Positions 37,947-46,849 of a stretch of DNA of 64,000 nucleotides are shown here, piece by piece. The position numbers were made by a program, and so were the translations under genes. A model generated the notes under the pieces. That model did not search any database. It was not told where the DNA came from and saw only the letters and a list, made by a program, of their open reading frames with translations. Position 1 is the stretch's first letter, and each line of letters begins with the position of its first letter. This stretch comes from Pandoraea terrae. GTDB lineage: Bacteria > Pseudomonadota > Gammaproteobacteria > Burkholderiales > Burkholderiaceae. The stretch covers positions 203,638 through 267,637 of the forward strand of contig NZ_CABPRZ010000007.1 of NCBI RefSeq assembly GCF_902459695.1, written 5' to 3'.

Positions 37947-38906
37947 TTATGTCGTGTGCGGACCAGCATCGATTGGGTGTGCGGAATCAGGGCTGGGCAT
38001 GTGGGCCATGACAACGCATGAACGGAGCATCGCGACGAGCTTCCCATGAGGCCCCGTGTCCCGGCTGACGACGTTAATAGGTACAGTCCGTCGGGTGATG
38101 TCTGGCCTGACGGCGCGCACTCGGCCGGTCGCCACGAAAGGAGCCGCGAGATGCTGGGAAACGTAACCGAGATCACGCCCCGAAAGAACGAGTGCAAGCT
38201 GCGCCTGCGCGCCGAGCCCGACATCTCCCACACGATAGTCGCGCGTGATCAGCAAGACATCCTTTCTTTCCAGATGCCCACGACTCGAATACGGGTACTC
38301 GGAAAGCTGAGCTTCCGTGATCTCGTGGTCGGCCACATCGAAAAGCGGATGACCCCTGCCACAGAAAAGGTAGGCGACTTCATCAAACACGCGTTGCGTT
38401 GATACATCACGTGTGTAAGCATCGGAGACGGTCAAGCCAAGACTCACAGATCCATCCGCCACGCGACTGATGGCCTGATAGCCGACCATGATTTCAAGTC
38501 GCACCTGCACGCGCCGTCCGACCCGCTCGCCGAACGCGTGCAGCGCTTCCGGCAGACGGCACGAAGGGTTGGTAATTATCTCGTCCTCCACAGCGATGAT
38601 CACTTCACCCGCGAGCTCGTCACCAATCTCGCCAATGTCTTCCTTGAAGGCATCAATTGCGGTGAACAGCTGCTTCGCAGATTTGTATACCCGTTCGCCT
38701 TCAGGAAGTAGTTTAAACCCTCCCGGTCCGCGTTTGCACAACACAAACCCCAGCCGCACTTCCAGCGTCTTCAAATGCTCGCTCATCACGGACTGCGAGA
38801 TATTGAGCGCCGCCAGTGCCGCTGCAAACCCGCCCCGGTCGACGATCTCGGCGAAGCTCCGGAGCAGTCGCAGGTCGAGATCGGTCACTTGCTTCAATTT
38901 CGACAT
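37947..38906 (-). CDS. LysR-type transcriptional regulator
   Basis: A 319-residue regulator. The winged helix reads LRLLRSFAEIVDRGGFAAAL and LNISQSVMSEHLKTLEVRLG, followed by a linker helix and an effector domain (EVIIAVEDEIITNPSCRLPE, VSLGLTVSDAYTRDVSTQRV). It is divergent from the racemase-like gene at 39337, with 430 bp between, and lies upstream of the PotD-like gene on the same strand. It may control either. Two dyads in the 430-bp gap, one of them with an 11-base spacer, are candidate binding sites. Confidence 0.92.
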   Translation of the reverse strand: MSKLKQVTDLDLRLLRSFAEIVDRGGFAAALAALNISQSVMSEHLKTLEVRLGFVLCKRGPGGFKLLPEGERVYKSAKQLFTAIDAFKEDIGEIGDELAGEVIIAVEDEIITNPSCRLPEALHAFGERVGRRVQVRLEIMVGYQAISRVADGSVSLGLTVSDAYTRDVSTQRVFDEVAYLFCGRGHPLFDVADHEITEAQLSEYPYSSRGHLERKDVLLITRDYRVGDVGLGAQAQLALVLSGRDLGYVSQHLAAPFVATGRVRAVRPDITRRTVPINVVSRDTGPHGKLVAMLRSCVVMAHMPSPDSAHPIDAGPHTT

Positions 38907-39138
38907 CAGAAGATATTCCGTGTAGTTGTGTTCTCGGCTAGCCGATGATAAGTAGGCAAAAAAAGCGCCCCTTTGCTCCTAAACAGTCAACGCGCTGGCA
39001 CTGGCGCACCGGGAGTCGAGATTCGCAGATACTCCCACTCGCTAGCAATCAGGATAAGCCCATCCGCCCGGCCCGTGGCCGCCATCTCGCGAGGCCTGTC
39101 GCCACCGATTCGCGCCAAGGCTCGGGCCCCAAATATTA

Positions 39139-39158
39139 ACGGACAATTGATAGTCCGT
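39139..39158. promoter_or_regulatory. Dyad ACGGAC-N8-GTCCGT
   Basis: Perfect 6-bp inverted repeat with an 8-base spacer in the intergenic region between the LysR gene and the racemase-like gene. It lies directly before a second, stronger dyad. A regulator-binding role is inferred from position only. Confidence 0.4.
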
Positions 39159-39159
39159 C

Positions 39160-39184
39160 GCTATGCTCTATGGTTAGGCATAGC
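39160..39184. promoter_or_regulatory. LysR-box-like dyad GCTATGC-N11-GCATAGC
   Basis: Perfect 7-bp arms separated by exactly 11 bases, the geometry of LysR-type recognition sites (T-N11-A). It is centred about 165 bp upstream of the racemase-like start and 265 bp from the LysR start, within their shared intergenic region. Confidence 0.55.
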
Positions 39185-39336
39185 CGAACCAGGCCGCAGG
39201 CGGCGTCCGAAGCCAAAACCCGCGTACGCGGCGCTTCCCCCCCAATTGCCGAACAAAGCGTTTGCAGAAGGATGTGGTCCGTCGCTTCGCTGTGTGCTCA
39301 CATGGAGTCTTGTGAATCCATGTGAAAAGAGGACAT

Positions 39337-40431
39337 ATGCCGGGACCACTTGAAGGTTTGAAAGTCATCGAGATGGCAGGAATGGGCCCTGCACCGTTCT
39401 GCGCGATGCTGTTTGCAGATATGGGTGCACAGGTCGTACGCATTGAGCGCCCGGGCGGAGCCGCAAAGATCGACAGGACAGAAGTCACTGCCCGCGGTCG
39501 TCCAATCATCGAGATCGATCTTAGACGGCGAGAAGGTCAGGAAACCGTGCTTCGCATGGTGGAGACGGCCGACGTGCTTATCGAAGGCTTCAGGCCGGGC
39601 GTGATGGAGCGACTTGGACTCGGTCCTGATATTTTGCTCGGGCGTCGGCCTCAACTGGTGTACGGCCGGATGACGGGGTGGGGACAGACAGGACCACTCG
39701 CGCAGGCTGCCGGACACGACATCAACTACATTGCGATTTCGGGCGCGCTAAACGCAATCGGTTGGAAAGATCAGGCGCCCGTTGTTCCACTGAATCTCGT
39801 CGGTGATTTCGGTGGCGGTGGGATGCTGCTCGCGTTCGGTGTGCTCGCGGCCGTACTCGAAGCACGACGCTCGGGCACAGGTCAGGTGGTGGATGCCGCC
39901 ATGACGGACGGAACCGCGTTGCTTTCGGCGATGACATACGGATTTCGCGCGGCCGGAAGCTGGACGGATGGGCGGGAAGAAAACATGCTTGACGGCGGAG
40001 CCCACTATTACGGCACCTACGAATGCCGCGATGGGAAATACATCGCCATTGGCGCCATCGAGCCGCAGTTCTACGCGCTGCTCTTGGAACGTTGCGGCAT
40101 CATCGATCAGGATCTGGTGCAGCTTCAGCAGAACCGCAATCTTTGGCCGGCGTTCAAGCAGCGTCTCGCAGAGGTCTTTAGAACGAAGACGCAAAGTGAA
40201 TGGTGCGAGTTGCTCGAGGGCAGTGACGCGTGCTTTGCCCCGGTTCTTGACTGGGAAGAAGCGCCGCGTCATTGCCACAATATCGCACGCGGCACCTTCG
40301 TCACAATCGACGGTGTGACGCAGCCGGGCGCCGCACCAGTATTCAGCCGGACCCCCGGTTCTGCCACACGTGTCCAATCACGCAGCGAACCCGAACAGGT
40401 CCTTCGTGACTGGGGACTCAACCTGACTTAG
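39337..40431 (+). CDS. Alpha-methylacyl-CoA racemase-like CoA-transferase (CaiB/BaiF family)
   Basis: A 364-residue family III CoA-transferase fold protein. The N-terminus [20 protein letters not shown] and [13 protein letters not shown] are typical of AMACR/MCR enzymes. The acid-base pair of the racemases is visible: His in [14 protein letters not shown] (about residue 127) and Asp in [17 protein letters not shown] (about 157). This supports epimerisation of 2-methylacyl-CoA esters rather than CoA transfer. An AAGAGGA site precedes ATG 39337. It converges on the large minus-strand catabolic operon, separated by a small hairpin. AMACR activity would fit a branched-chain or isoprenoid-like substrate. 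Confidence 0.87.
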   Translation: MPGPLEGLKVIEMAGMGPAPFCAMLFADMGAQVVRIERPGGAAKIDRTEVTARGRPIIEIDLRRREGQETVLRMVETADVLIEGFRPGVMERLGLGPDILLGRRPQLVYGRMTGWGQTGPLAQAAGHDINYIAISGALNAIGWKDQAPVVPLNLVGDFGGGGMLLAFGVLAAVLEARRSGTGQVVDAAMTDGTALLSAMTYGFRAAGSWTDGREENMLDGGAHYYGTYECRDGKYIAIGAIEPQFYALLLERCGIIDQDLVQLQQNRNLWPAFKQRLAEVFRTKTQSEWCELLEGSDACFAPVLDWEEAPRHCHNIARGTFVTIDGVTQPGAAPVFSRTPGSATRVQSRSEPEQVLRDWGLNLT

Positions 40432-40440
40432 TGACGCGAA

Positions 40441-40463
40441 GCGACACGGTCTGGTCGTGTCGC
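40441..40463. terminator. Hairpin between convergent genes
   Basis: GCGACACG and CGTGTCGC form a perfect 8-bp stem with a 7-base loop, just after the racemase-like stop and before the convergent SMP-30 gene end. There is no T-tract. Confidence 0.5.
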
Positions 40464-40529
40464 CATCCGACGCTCCGCACGACGCTCCCGGCTACGGCCC
40501 CACCGCCCCGTCACCATGGCGAGCGTCTA

Positions 40530-41423
40530 CTACCGGAAAATGAAACGACGCTCCTCTTGGCCGCGGTACGTCGTGGCAACGCGCAGTATCGCGCCCGCAG
40601 ACGGCTGAGCCAGCCGCTGTGGCTCCTTGAGGCCGATCGTCGCGGTGCTCACGAACAGATCCGAACGCTCGGCACCGCCGAAGGTGACGCAGGTCGGTCG
40701 CGTGACCGGCAGCGTGATTCTGAGTGTCTCGCTCCCGTCGCGTCCGTACCGCACGACACAGCCGCCGTCCCAATGCGCGCTCCACAAGCCTCCGTCGGCG
40801 TCAACCGTCGCGCCATCAGGGTAGCCATCACCATCCGCGAATCGGACGAACGTGCGCCAGGCGCCAATGGACCCGTCGACGCCGTACTCGGCGCATCTTA
40901 TTTCGCCGGTAGGTGAGTCCGCGAAGTAAATCGTCCTGCCATCGGGACTGAAAGCGATCCCGTTGGCGACCGTGCACGCCGGCAATGGCAGACGTTCGAT
41001 CGCGAGGTCAGGACCCACGCGATAGTAACCGCCAATAGGCCCACCACCACGTACATGGTTGAACGTACCAAACACAAAACGTCCTTCAGCATCACAACGC
41101 CCGTCGTTGATGCGCGTATCAGACAAGTCCGCCTCGACGACCGAGATGGGTCCCACTTCGCCCGTGACCGTATTGAACAGTGCCACCCCGCTTGCGAGTC
41201 CCAGCAGCAAGTAATCGCTGTCCTCACACAGCGCAAAACTGGCCAGCTTTTCAGGCAGGTTCCATGAGCACCGTTCGCCGCTGTGTGGGTGCCAGCGATA
41301 CAAACTGCCAGCTTCAACATCTGTCCAGTACAGCGCGTTGCTGAACTTGCACCACAGCACGCATTCGCCGATACGCGTCTTCGCGTCTACGGCGACCTCA
41401 ACAACAGAAGACAGTTCAGGCAT
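40530..41423 (-). CDS. SMP-30/gluconolactonase family protein
   Basis: A 297-residue six-bladed propeller of the SMP-30 family, mostly Ca/Zn-dependent lactonases. The metal ligands are visible: Glu in RIGECVLWCKFSNALYWTDV (residue about 18), Asn in RINDGRCDAEGRFVFGTFN (about 104), Asn in CTVANGIAFSPDGRTIYFAD (about 152) and Asp in DGYPDGATVDADGGLWSAHW (about 203). It is the last gene of the catabolic operon and overlaps the crotonase stop by 8 bp. A lactone intermediate in the pathway is suggested, but the enzyme may also have a separate sugar-acid role. Confidence 0.9.
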   Translation of the reverse strand: MPELSSVVEVAVDAKTRIGECVLWCKFSNALYWTDVEAGSLYRWHPHSGERCSWNLPEKLASFALCEDSDYLLLGLASGVALFNTVTGEVGPISVVEADLSDTRINDGRCDAEGRFVFGTFNHVRGGGPIGGYYRVGPDLAIERLPLPACTVANGIAFSPDGRTIYFADSPTGEIRCAEYGVDGSIGAWRTFVRFADGDGYPDGATVDADGGLWSAHWDGGCVVRYGRDGSETLRITLPVTRPTCVTFGGAERSDLFVSTATIGLKEPQRLAQPSAGAILRVATTYRGQEERRFIFR

Positions 41424-42189
41424 GTTTCACATCGCTTTTCAAGAATTGTTTCATGTGCTTGCTTGGCTCGCCAGAAGCAAATACGTCGGCATGCGCGCGA
41501 ATGGCTTCGGCCGCTGCCTCTCTGAACCCCGGCTCGGTCAGTTGACGCAACCATGCCTTGTTTCTTTGCATGGCAGTGCGCGGCTTCGCCGCGAGTTCTT
41601 CGGCGATGGCTAATGCACGGGGAAGCACTTCTGCCGCACTGACGACCTCATGCACGAGACCCAGGCGGGCTGACTCTTCGCAGTCCATCAGACGTCCCGT
41701 GAGCACCAGTTCCACCGTGCGCGACAGGCCGAGCATCTCGCGCATGATCCACGGTCCGGTGATGCTCACGACACCTTGGTTAATCTCCGGTTGCCCAAGC
41801 CGGACGCCAGGATGCGCGATTCTCAGATCGCACAGCAGCGCGACCTGAAACGCGGATCCCACGGCGAGCCCGTTCAACGCAGCCACGACCGGTTTGGATG
41901 CCGACCTGAACACGTCAAAGAACTTTTCCCAAGTGGCCATCCAGATGGCTGCGGTCTGCGCATCATGGTCATGGACTTCATTGAAATCCTGGCCACTGCA
42001 GAAGGCGCGCTCGCCCGAACCGGTGATGACAATGGCGCCGATGCTGTCGTCGCACTCCGCTTCGCTGAAAGCCGCGCACACTTCTGCGCGCATGGAGTCG
42101 GTCCACGCGTTCAGGCGGTGCGGCCGGTTCAGTGTAATGACCCGGACCTGACCGTTCGTTTCGACCAGGATGTCATGTGTCGTTTGCAT
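41416..42189 (-). CDS. Crotonase-family protein, one catalytic Glu missing
   Basis: A 257-residue crotonase-fold protein with oxyanion segments RAFCSGQDFNEVHD and NGLAVGSAFQVALLCD. The first catalytic Glu is Gln (AFQVA), while the second is kept (RLGQPEINQGVV). The pattern resembles enoyl-CoA isomerases or hydrolases rather than hydratase. A GGGGAGA site precedes ATG 42189. It lies in the operon 62 bp after the next crotonase gene. The C-terminal RTAMQRNKAWLRQLTEPGF is typical. Confidence 0.88.
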   Translation of the reverse strand: MQTTHDILVETNGQVRVITLNRPHRLNAWTDSMRAEVCAAFSEAECDDSIGAIVITGSGERAFCSGQDFNEVHDHDAQTAAIWMATWEKFFDVFRSASKPVVAALNGLAVGSAFQVALLCDLRIAHPGVRLGQPEINQGVVSITGPWIMREMLGLSRTVELVLTGRLMDCEESARLGLVHEVVSAAEVLPRALAIAEELAAKPRTAMQRNKAWLRQLTEPGFREAAAEAIRAHADVFASGEPSKHMKQFLKSDVKHA

Positions 42190-42251
42190 GTTCGTCTCCC
42201 CACGCGCTCACCGGTTGCCCTTTCCAAAACGGACGGGCGCCCGGTCGAGAC

Positions 42252-43016
42252 TTATTTGCCTTTCCACACGGGAGCACGCTTCTCGGCAAAGGCGCGCGCT
42301 CCCTCTTTCGCATCTTCGGACTCGAATACCTGTCGCGTGTAAGCCGCCTGACGATCAAACATTTCGCTTTCCGGCCAGTCCCTCGACTCACTCACCACGC
42401 GCTTTGCCGCGACGATAGCGAGAGGACCATTCGCCTGCAGCTTGCCGGCTAATTCCAGCGCGCCAGCGAGCGCTTGTCCGGGCTCCGTCAGTTCGTTCAC
42501 CAGACCCAGTTCGCGTGCCCGCTGGGCAGGCATCACGTCACCCGTGAGGACGTACTGCATGGCGACGTGATAGGGAATACGTCGCGGCAGTCGCATCATC
42601 CCGCCCGCAGTCGCCGCCAACCCACGCTTGACTTCCGGCAACCCGAAGCTTGCCGTACGCGACGCAACGATCAAATCGCAGGCCAGCGCCATCTCGAAGC
42701 CACCGGCTAGCGCATAGCCCTCCACCGCTGCAATCAGCGGTTTTAGGGGCGGGCGTTGGGTAAGTCCTCCGAATCCACGCCCCTCTACGCGTGGCACCTC
42801 TCCGCGCAGAAAAGCCTTCAGATCCATGCCGGAACAGAAATTGCCCGCCGCTCCCGTCAGAATCCCGACGCGAAGCTGCGGATCATCGTTGAGTTGGTCA
42901 AGCGCGCCAGCGATTTCACGAGCCAGCGCCTGGGTCATCGCGTTGCGTGCCTCGGGGCGATTCATCGTAAGCACGAGGACGCCGTCCTGACGTTCGATGA
43001 GGAGTTCGGATACCAT
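42252..43016 (-). CDS. Enoyl-CoA hydratase, canonical active site
   Basis: A 254-residue crotonase with both catalytic glutamates: GYALAGGFEMALACDLIV (first Glu) and ASFGLPEVKRGLAATAGG (second Glu). The N-terminal VLVLTMNRPEARNAMTQALA and oxyanion segment NFCSGMDLKAF are standard. It can be expected to hydrate a 2-enoyl-CoA. ATG 43016 gives the standard family N-terminus; the frame is open 12 codons further, into the SDR gene. It starts 7 bp after the SDR stop. Confidence 0.92.
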   Translation of the reverse strand: MVSELLIERQDGVLVLTMNRPEARNAMTQALAREIAGALDQLNDDPQLRVGILTGAAGNFCSGMDLKAFLRGEVPRVEGRGFGGLTQRPPLKPLIAAVEGYALAGGFEMALACDLIVASRTASFGLPEVKRGLAATAGGMMRLPRRIPYHVAMQYVLTGDVMPAQRARELGLVNELTEPGQALAGALELAGKLQANGPLAIVAAKRVVSESRDWPESEMFDRQAAYTRQVFESEDAKEGARAFAEKRAPVWKGK

Positions 43017-43023
43017 ACGCACC

Positions 43024-43788
43024 TCAACGCGGTTGCATGCGAATGGCGCCATCGAGCCGGATGGTTTCGCCGTTCAGCATGGAGTTTTCGAAGACATGCA
43101 TCGCCAGGCGTGCGAATTCATCCGGTTGTCCAAGTCTCGGGGGATGGGGAACCGACGCACCCAGCGACTCCCGGACATTTTCAGGCAGGCGGGCGAGAAT
43201 CGGTGTATCGAAGATGCCAGGCGCAATTGTCACCACGCGAATGGCACGCTGGGCCAGGTCTCGGGCCGCAACGATGGTCATGCCCACGATACCTGCCTTC
43301 GCCGATGCATACGGAATCTGTCCGATCTGGCCTTCCCACGCCGCAACCGACGAGGTGAGCACGCACACGCCCCGGTCGCCATCTTCAATATCGTTCTTCG
43401 CCATCGCGGCAGAGGCCAGCCGCAAGGCATTGAATGTGCCGAACAGGTTGACGCGGACAATGTTCTCGTAGAACTCCTGCGAGCCGGGATTGCCCTCCTT
43501 GTCCAGGATGCGCAGTGCGCCGCCGCGACCCGCGCAGTTGACCAGGGCGCGAAGCGGCGCGCGCGAAGTGGCTGCGCCGATGGCTGCCTGCATCTGTTCT
43601 TCGCTAGCGACATCCGCCGCGACAAACTGCACCTGCGACCCCAGTTCGTCGGCCACGGCCGCCCCATTGGAGGCAGGAAGATCCGCGATCACAACCTGCG
43701 CACCCCGCTCAACGAGCCGGCGCACCGTTGCCAGTCCAAGTCCAGACGCACCGCCTGTGACGATAGCGCTGCTGTTTTCAAATTTCAT
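43024..43788 (-). CDS. 3-hydroxyacyl-CoA dehydrogenase, SDR type (17beta-HSD10-like)
   Basis: A 254-residue short-chain dehydrogenase. The NAD motif is AIVTGGASGLGLATVRRLVE (residues 8-27), followed by NCAGRGG, the catalytic Ser in CVLTSSVAAWEGQIGQIPYA with Tyr in IPYASAKAGIVGM (Tyr-x3-Lys), and the end ETIRLDGAIRMQPR. Sequence and length match type-2 3-hydroxyacyl-CoA dehydrogenases, which oxidise straight and 2-methyl 3-hydroxyacyl-CoA and some steroids. Its place between thiolase and hydratase genes fits beta-oxidation step three. An ACGGAG site precedes ATG 43788. A deleted relative is seen at 13196-13339. Confidence 0.92.
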   Translation of the reverse strand: MKFENSSAIVTGGASGLGLATVRRLVERGAQVVIADLPASNGAAVADELGSQVQFVAADVASEEQMQAAIGAATSRAPLRALVNCAGRGGALRILDKEGNPGSQEFYENIVRVNLFGTFNALRLASAAMAKNDIEDGDRGVCVLTSSVAAWEGQIGQIPYASAKAGIVGMTIVAARDLAQRAIRVVTIAPGIFDTPILARLPENVRESLGASVPHPPRLGQPDEFARLAMHVFENSMLNGETIRLDGAIRMQPR

Positions 43789-43815
43789 GCTCGAATACTC
43801 CGTTGATCCGTGTGT

Positions 43816-45000
43816 CTAGATACGCTCAATAATCATGCTATTCGCCATGCCGCCAGCCTCGCACATGGTTTGCAAGCCGTACCTTCCGCCGTTCACTTCC
43901 AGCCAGTTCAGCAGTGTGGTGGTAAGACGCGCGCCCGAGGCGCCGAGAGGGTGGCCCAGCGCAATTGCGCCGCCGCTCGGGTTAAGACGCTGCGGGTCCG
44001 CGCCAAGCTCGTTGAGCCACGCAAGTGGAACTGGCGCAAACGCTTCGTTCACCTCGAATGCGTCGATATCGCTAACGTGCAAACCCGCCTTGCGCAGCAC
44101 TGCCCGGCTGGAGGCTATGGGCGCCGTAAGCATCATCATCGGGTCATCGCCGCGAACATCGAATGCAACGAACCGCGCGCGAGGCTTGAGGTTCAGGCGC
44201 GTCGCAAGACGCTCGCTCACAAGGAGCACGGCGGATGCGCCGTCGGTCATCTGTGATGAATTGCCCGCGGTGATACGCCAGTCCGTGATTTCAGGAAACC
44301 GCTCGCGCAACATCTCATCTGCGAACGACGCCCTAAGTTGCCCAAGCTTCTCTGCAGTGGTGTCAACGCGGATTGATTCATCGCGCTCAATGAGTCCAGC
44401 AGCGGTGCGGATGCCGACGATCTCGCGGGCGAACTGTTCCGAGTCTGCAGCTGCCGCTGCGCGCTGGTGCGATTGTGCGGAATAGCGGTCAAGGTCTTCC
44501 CGCGAGAGGTTCCATTTCGCGGCCATGCGCTCGGCAGCAACGCCTTGCGATATCTGCGCGCCGTAACGTGCCGCATACGACGGCCCAAACGGATTTCTGT
44601 CGATTCGCGCACTGCCCATCGGGACCTGGCTCATCGACTCGACACCGCAGGCGATGACGATGTCATGCATGCCCGCCATGATCGCCTGTGCCGCAAAAGC
44701 GATGGCCTGCTGAGACGATCCGCATTTGCGATCGATGGTGGTCGACGGGACATGTTCCGGGAAGCCAGCGCCCAACCATGCGACCCGCCCGGGAGTGGCC
44801 GACTGTTCACCGACCTGACTCACGCACCCGGTAATCACGTCGCCAACTTCCCCCGGGTCAATGCCGTTACGCTGTATCAGATGCTGAAGCACCTGTCCGA
44901 GCAGTTCCGTCGGGTGCAATTCAGTGAAGGCCCCACCTGCCTTGATGCGGCCCGCCGGACTTCGGATTGCATCGATGATGAGAGGTGTCTGCAAGGTCAT
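43816..45000 (-). CDS. Acetyl-CoA acyltransferase (thiolase)
   Basis: A 394-residue thiolase. The nucleophilic Cys is in TTIDRKCGSSQQAIAFAAQA (residue about 92). The other motifs are FEVNEAFAPVPLAWLNELGA, NPSGGAIALGHPLGASGARL with the catalytic His, and the second Cys in LQTMCEAGGMANSMIIERI. It should cleave 3-ketoacyl-CoA in the last beta-oxidation step. An AAGGA site precedes ATG 45000. It sits 27 bp upstream of the SDR gene in the operon. Confidence 0.94.
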   Translation of the reverse strand: MTLQTPLIIDAIRSPAGRIKAGGAFTELHPTELLGQVLQHLIQRNGIDPGEVGDVITGCVSQVGEQSATPGRVAWLGAGFPEHVPSTTIDRKCGSSQQAIAFAAQAIMAGMHDIVIACGVESMSQVPMGSARIDRNPFGPSYAARYGAQISQGVAAERMAAKWNLSREDLDRYSAQSHQRAAAAADSEQFAREIVGIRTAAGLIERDESIRVDTTAEKLGQLRASFADEMLRERFPEITDWRITAGNSSQMTDGASAVLLVSERLATRLNLKPRARFVAFDVRGDDPMMMLTAPIASSRAVLRKAGLHVSDIDAFEVNEAFAPVPLAWLNELGADPQRLNPSGGAIALGHPLGASGARLTTTLLNWLEVNGGRYGLQTMCEAGGMANSMIIERI

Positions 45001-45035
45001 TTGGGTATCCTTTTCGAATGAAGTAATCGCGATGG

Positions 45036-45830
45036 CTAACTGGCGAACCGGGGCGCCCGCTTTTCGCAGAAAGCGCGCACGGCCTCATGGTGATCCGGGC
45101 TCATGTGGGCAATGGCTTGATACGAAGCCGACATCTCGAGTAGTGATTCGAGTGAAGCATGCTCGCCAGCCCGAAGCAGCCGCTTCGTCATCCGCAGCAC
45201 ACCTCCGGGATTCGCTGAGATCTTCGTGGCAATTGAGCGGGCCGTATCGAGCAGATCATCGGGTGCGACTACACAGGAAACGAGGCCACAATCCAACGCT
45301 TCTGCACTCGAAAGCGCCTCACCCGTGAAGGCCATTTCCGCAGCCTTCGAGCGACCCACGACTCGCGGAAGCAGCCATGCGCCGCCGTCACCGGGAACGA
45401 TGCCCACTTTCACAAAGCTTTCCGCGAAAATGGCGTTCGTCGACGCGATGCGGATGTCGCACATGCAGGCGAGGTCCAGCCCCGCACCGATCGCCGCGCC
45501 GTTCACGGCAGCAATCACAGGGACGTCGAGGTTATAGAGTGCCTTGGGTATGCGCTGGATGCCCATACGATATTCCTGGCAGACTGACTCGGGCGGCGGC
45601 CGCTCACGTTCATACTTCTGCATGTCCTTGACGTTGCCACCCGAACTGAACACCGTTCCCGCACCCGTGAGGACGACGGCCCTGACCGAAGTGTCGGCGC
45701 CCACGCTGGTACACACGTCAACAAACTCCTGCACTGCCGTGTTCCCGGTTAGCGCGTTGCGCGTCTCGGGTTGATCCATTGTGATAAGGAGAACTGCGCC
45801 TTCACGGGTAATATTCAGGAAGCTCTTCAT
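45036..45830 (-). CDS. Crotonase-family protein, paralog of the 15837-16637 product
   Basis: A 264-residue crotonase-fold protein. The first catalytic Glu is Asp (AIGAGLDLACMCDIRIA). The second site reads FAESFVKVGIVPGDGGAWLL without the usual QPE but with an Asp in PGDGG. The same pattern occurs in the crotonase of the other operon, and the two share long near-identical stretches, so they are recent or well-kept paralogs. Start ATG 45830 overlaps the acyl-CoA dehydrogenase stop by 4 bp (ATGA) and has an AAGGATG site. Confidence 0.88.
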   Translation of the reverse strand: MKSFLNITREGAVLLITMDQPETRNALTGNTAVQEFVDVCTSVGADTSVRAVVLTGAGTVFSSGGNVKDMQKYERERPPPESVCQEYRMGIQRIPKALYNLDVPVIAAVNGAAIGAGLDLACMCDIRIASTNAIFAESFVKVGIVPGDGGAWLLPRVVGRSKAAEMAFTGEALSSAEALDCGLVSCVVAPDDLLDTARSIATKISANPGGVLRMTKRLLRAGEHASLESLLEMSASYQAIAHMSPDHHEAVRAFCEKRAPRFAS

Positions 45831-46849
45831 CTGTCATCCTTATGAACGTCGCTGTACTCGCGAACCAGATCGATAGCGCGCTCACTCCGCGAAAGTGCAA
45901 GCGCCCCCAGTTCACCCTCCCAGAAGCCTTCAGCACCGGCAGCCTGGCGCAGCCAGTAGAGCCTTCGGGTGTACAGCTGCAGGTCGAACTCCTCAGTTAA
46001 TCCGATGGCGCCGTGGATCGAATGCGCGATCGCTGCGACCTCCCGTGCGGCCTCGCTGGTCAGTATCTTCGCAATTGCCGCAGCGGGACGCATGATCTGC
46101 CCGGGACGGCCCCGGCAACCAAGCTGCGCAGCCATTCGAGCGGACGACACATGCTCCGCCATCACGCTCAACTGATGCTGCAGGGCCTGAAATTTCCCGA
46201 TCGGCCGGCCAAACTGTGAACGTTCATTGGCGTACTCGAGCGTGCGCTCAAAGGTGGCCTGCAGGATGCCAGCAAGCTGGACAGCAGACAGGCACGCATG
46301 AACCGCAAGGAAATCGACATCCGGCAACTCGATGCGGCCGGCTTTCTCAAGCGCGTCCGTCGGCCACTCGAGATGCGCATCCAGGGGAAAAAGACCAGGT
46401 TCGCGAAGGGCCGCATCGGCAGGAAGCAGGGAGGCCGTCCCATCGGCAAAATGGAGCAGTACATAGTGCGCGACAGCGCCGTACGCGACGGCATCGCCAC
46501 GCAGGACATTCCCGGAAATCGTTCCGGCACCCCACGCAATGCTGCCAACAGGCACAGGTTGTTGCGCCGCAGTCAGGAGTGCGCGTGCAACGATCGTTTC
46601 CGCCAGTGGCAGCGGCAGCGCGAAAGCGCCACACAGTTCAAAAAGCGTGAATGCCTCATCCAGCGACAGTCCCGCTCCGTCAGCCTCCTCAGGAAGCAGC
46701 ACGTTTCCGAAACCCGACGCTTCGATGACATTCCAGAGTTCATCGGCCCCCTTGCCATGCTCGACAGCCCGCACAGCTTGCGGCGTGCAGTGCTCAAGCA
46801 GCAGTCTTTCGAATGAGTCCGCGTAGATGTTATCCATCGCATGTTCCAT
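45827..46849 (-). CDS. Acyl-CoA dehydrogenase, short subunit of a predicted heteromer
   Basis: A 340-residue acyl-CoA dehydrogenase-like protein, shorter than the usual 380-400. It has the C-terminal four-helix region (NERSQFGRPIGKFQALQHQL, then AIAHSIHGAIGLTEEFDLQL) but little of the middle beta domain and no clear FAD-contact TEP loop or GTSE motif. Such small partners form alpha2beta2 enzymes in steroid and cyclic-acid catabolism. The start at ATG 46849 overlaps the stop of the larger gene by one base (TGATG). A TTG just before it and an ATG at 46837 are alternatives. Confidence 0.85.
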   Translation of the reverse strand: MEHAMDNIYADSFERLLLEHCTPQAVRAVEHGKGADELWNVIEASGFGNVLLPEEADGAGLSLDEAFTLFELCGAFALPLPLAETIVARALLTAAQQPVPVGSIAWGAGTISGNVLRGDAVAYGAVAHYVLLHFADGTASLLPADAALREPGLFPLDAHLEWPTDALEKAGRIELPDVDFLAVHACLSAVQLAGILQATFERTLEYANERSQFGRPIGKFQALQHQLSVMAEHVSSARMAAQLGCRGRPGQIMRPAAAIAKILTSEAAREVAAIAHSIHGAIGLTEEFDLQLYTRRLYWLRQAAGAEGFWEGELGALALSRSERAIDLVREYSDVHKDDR

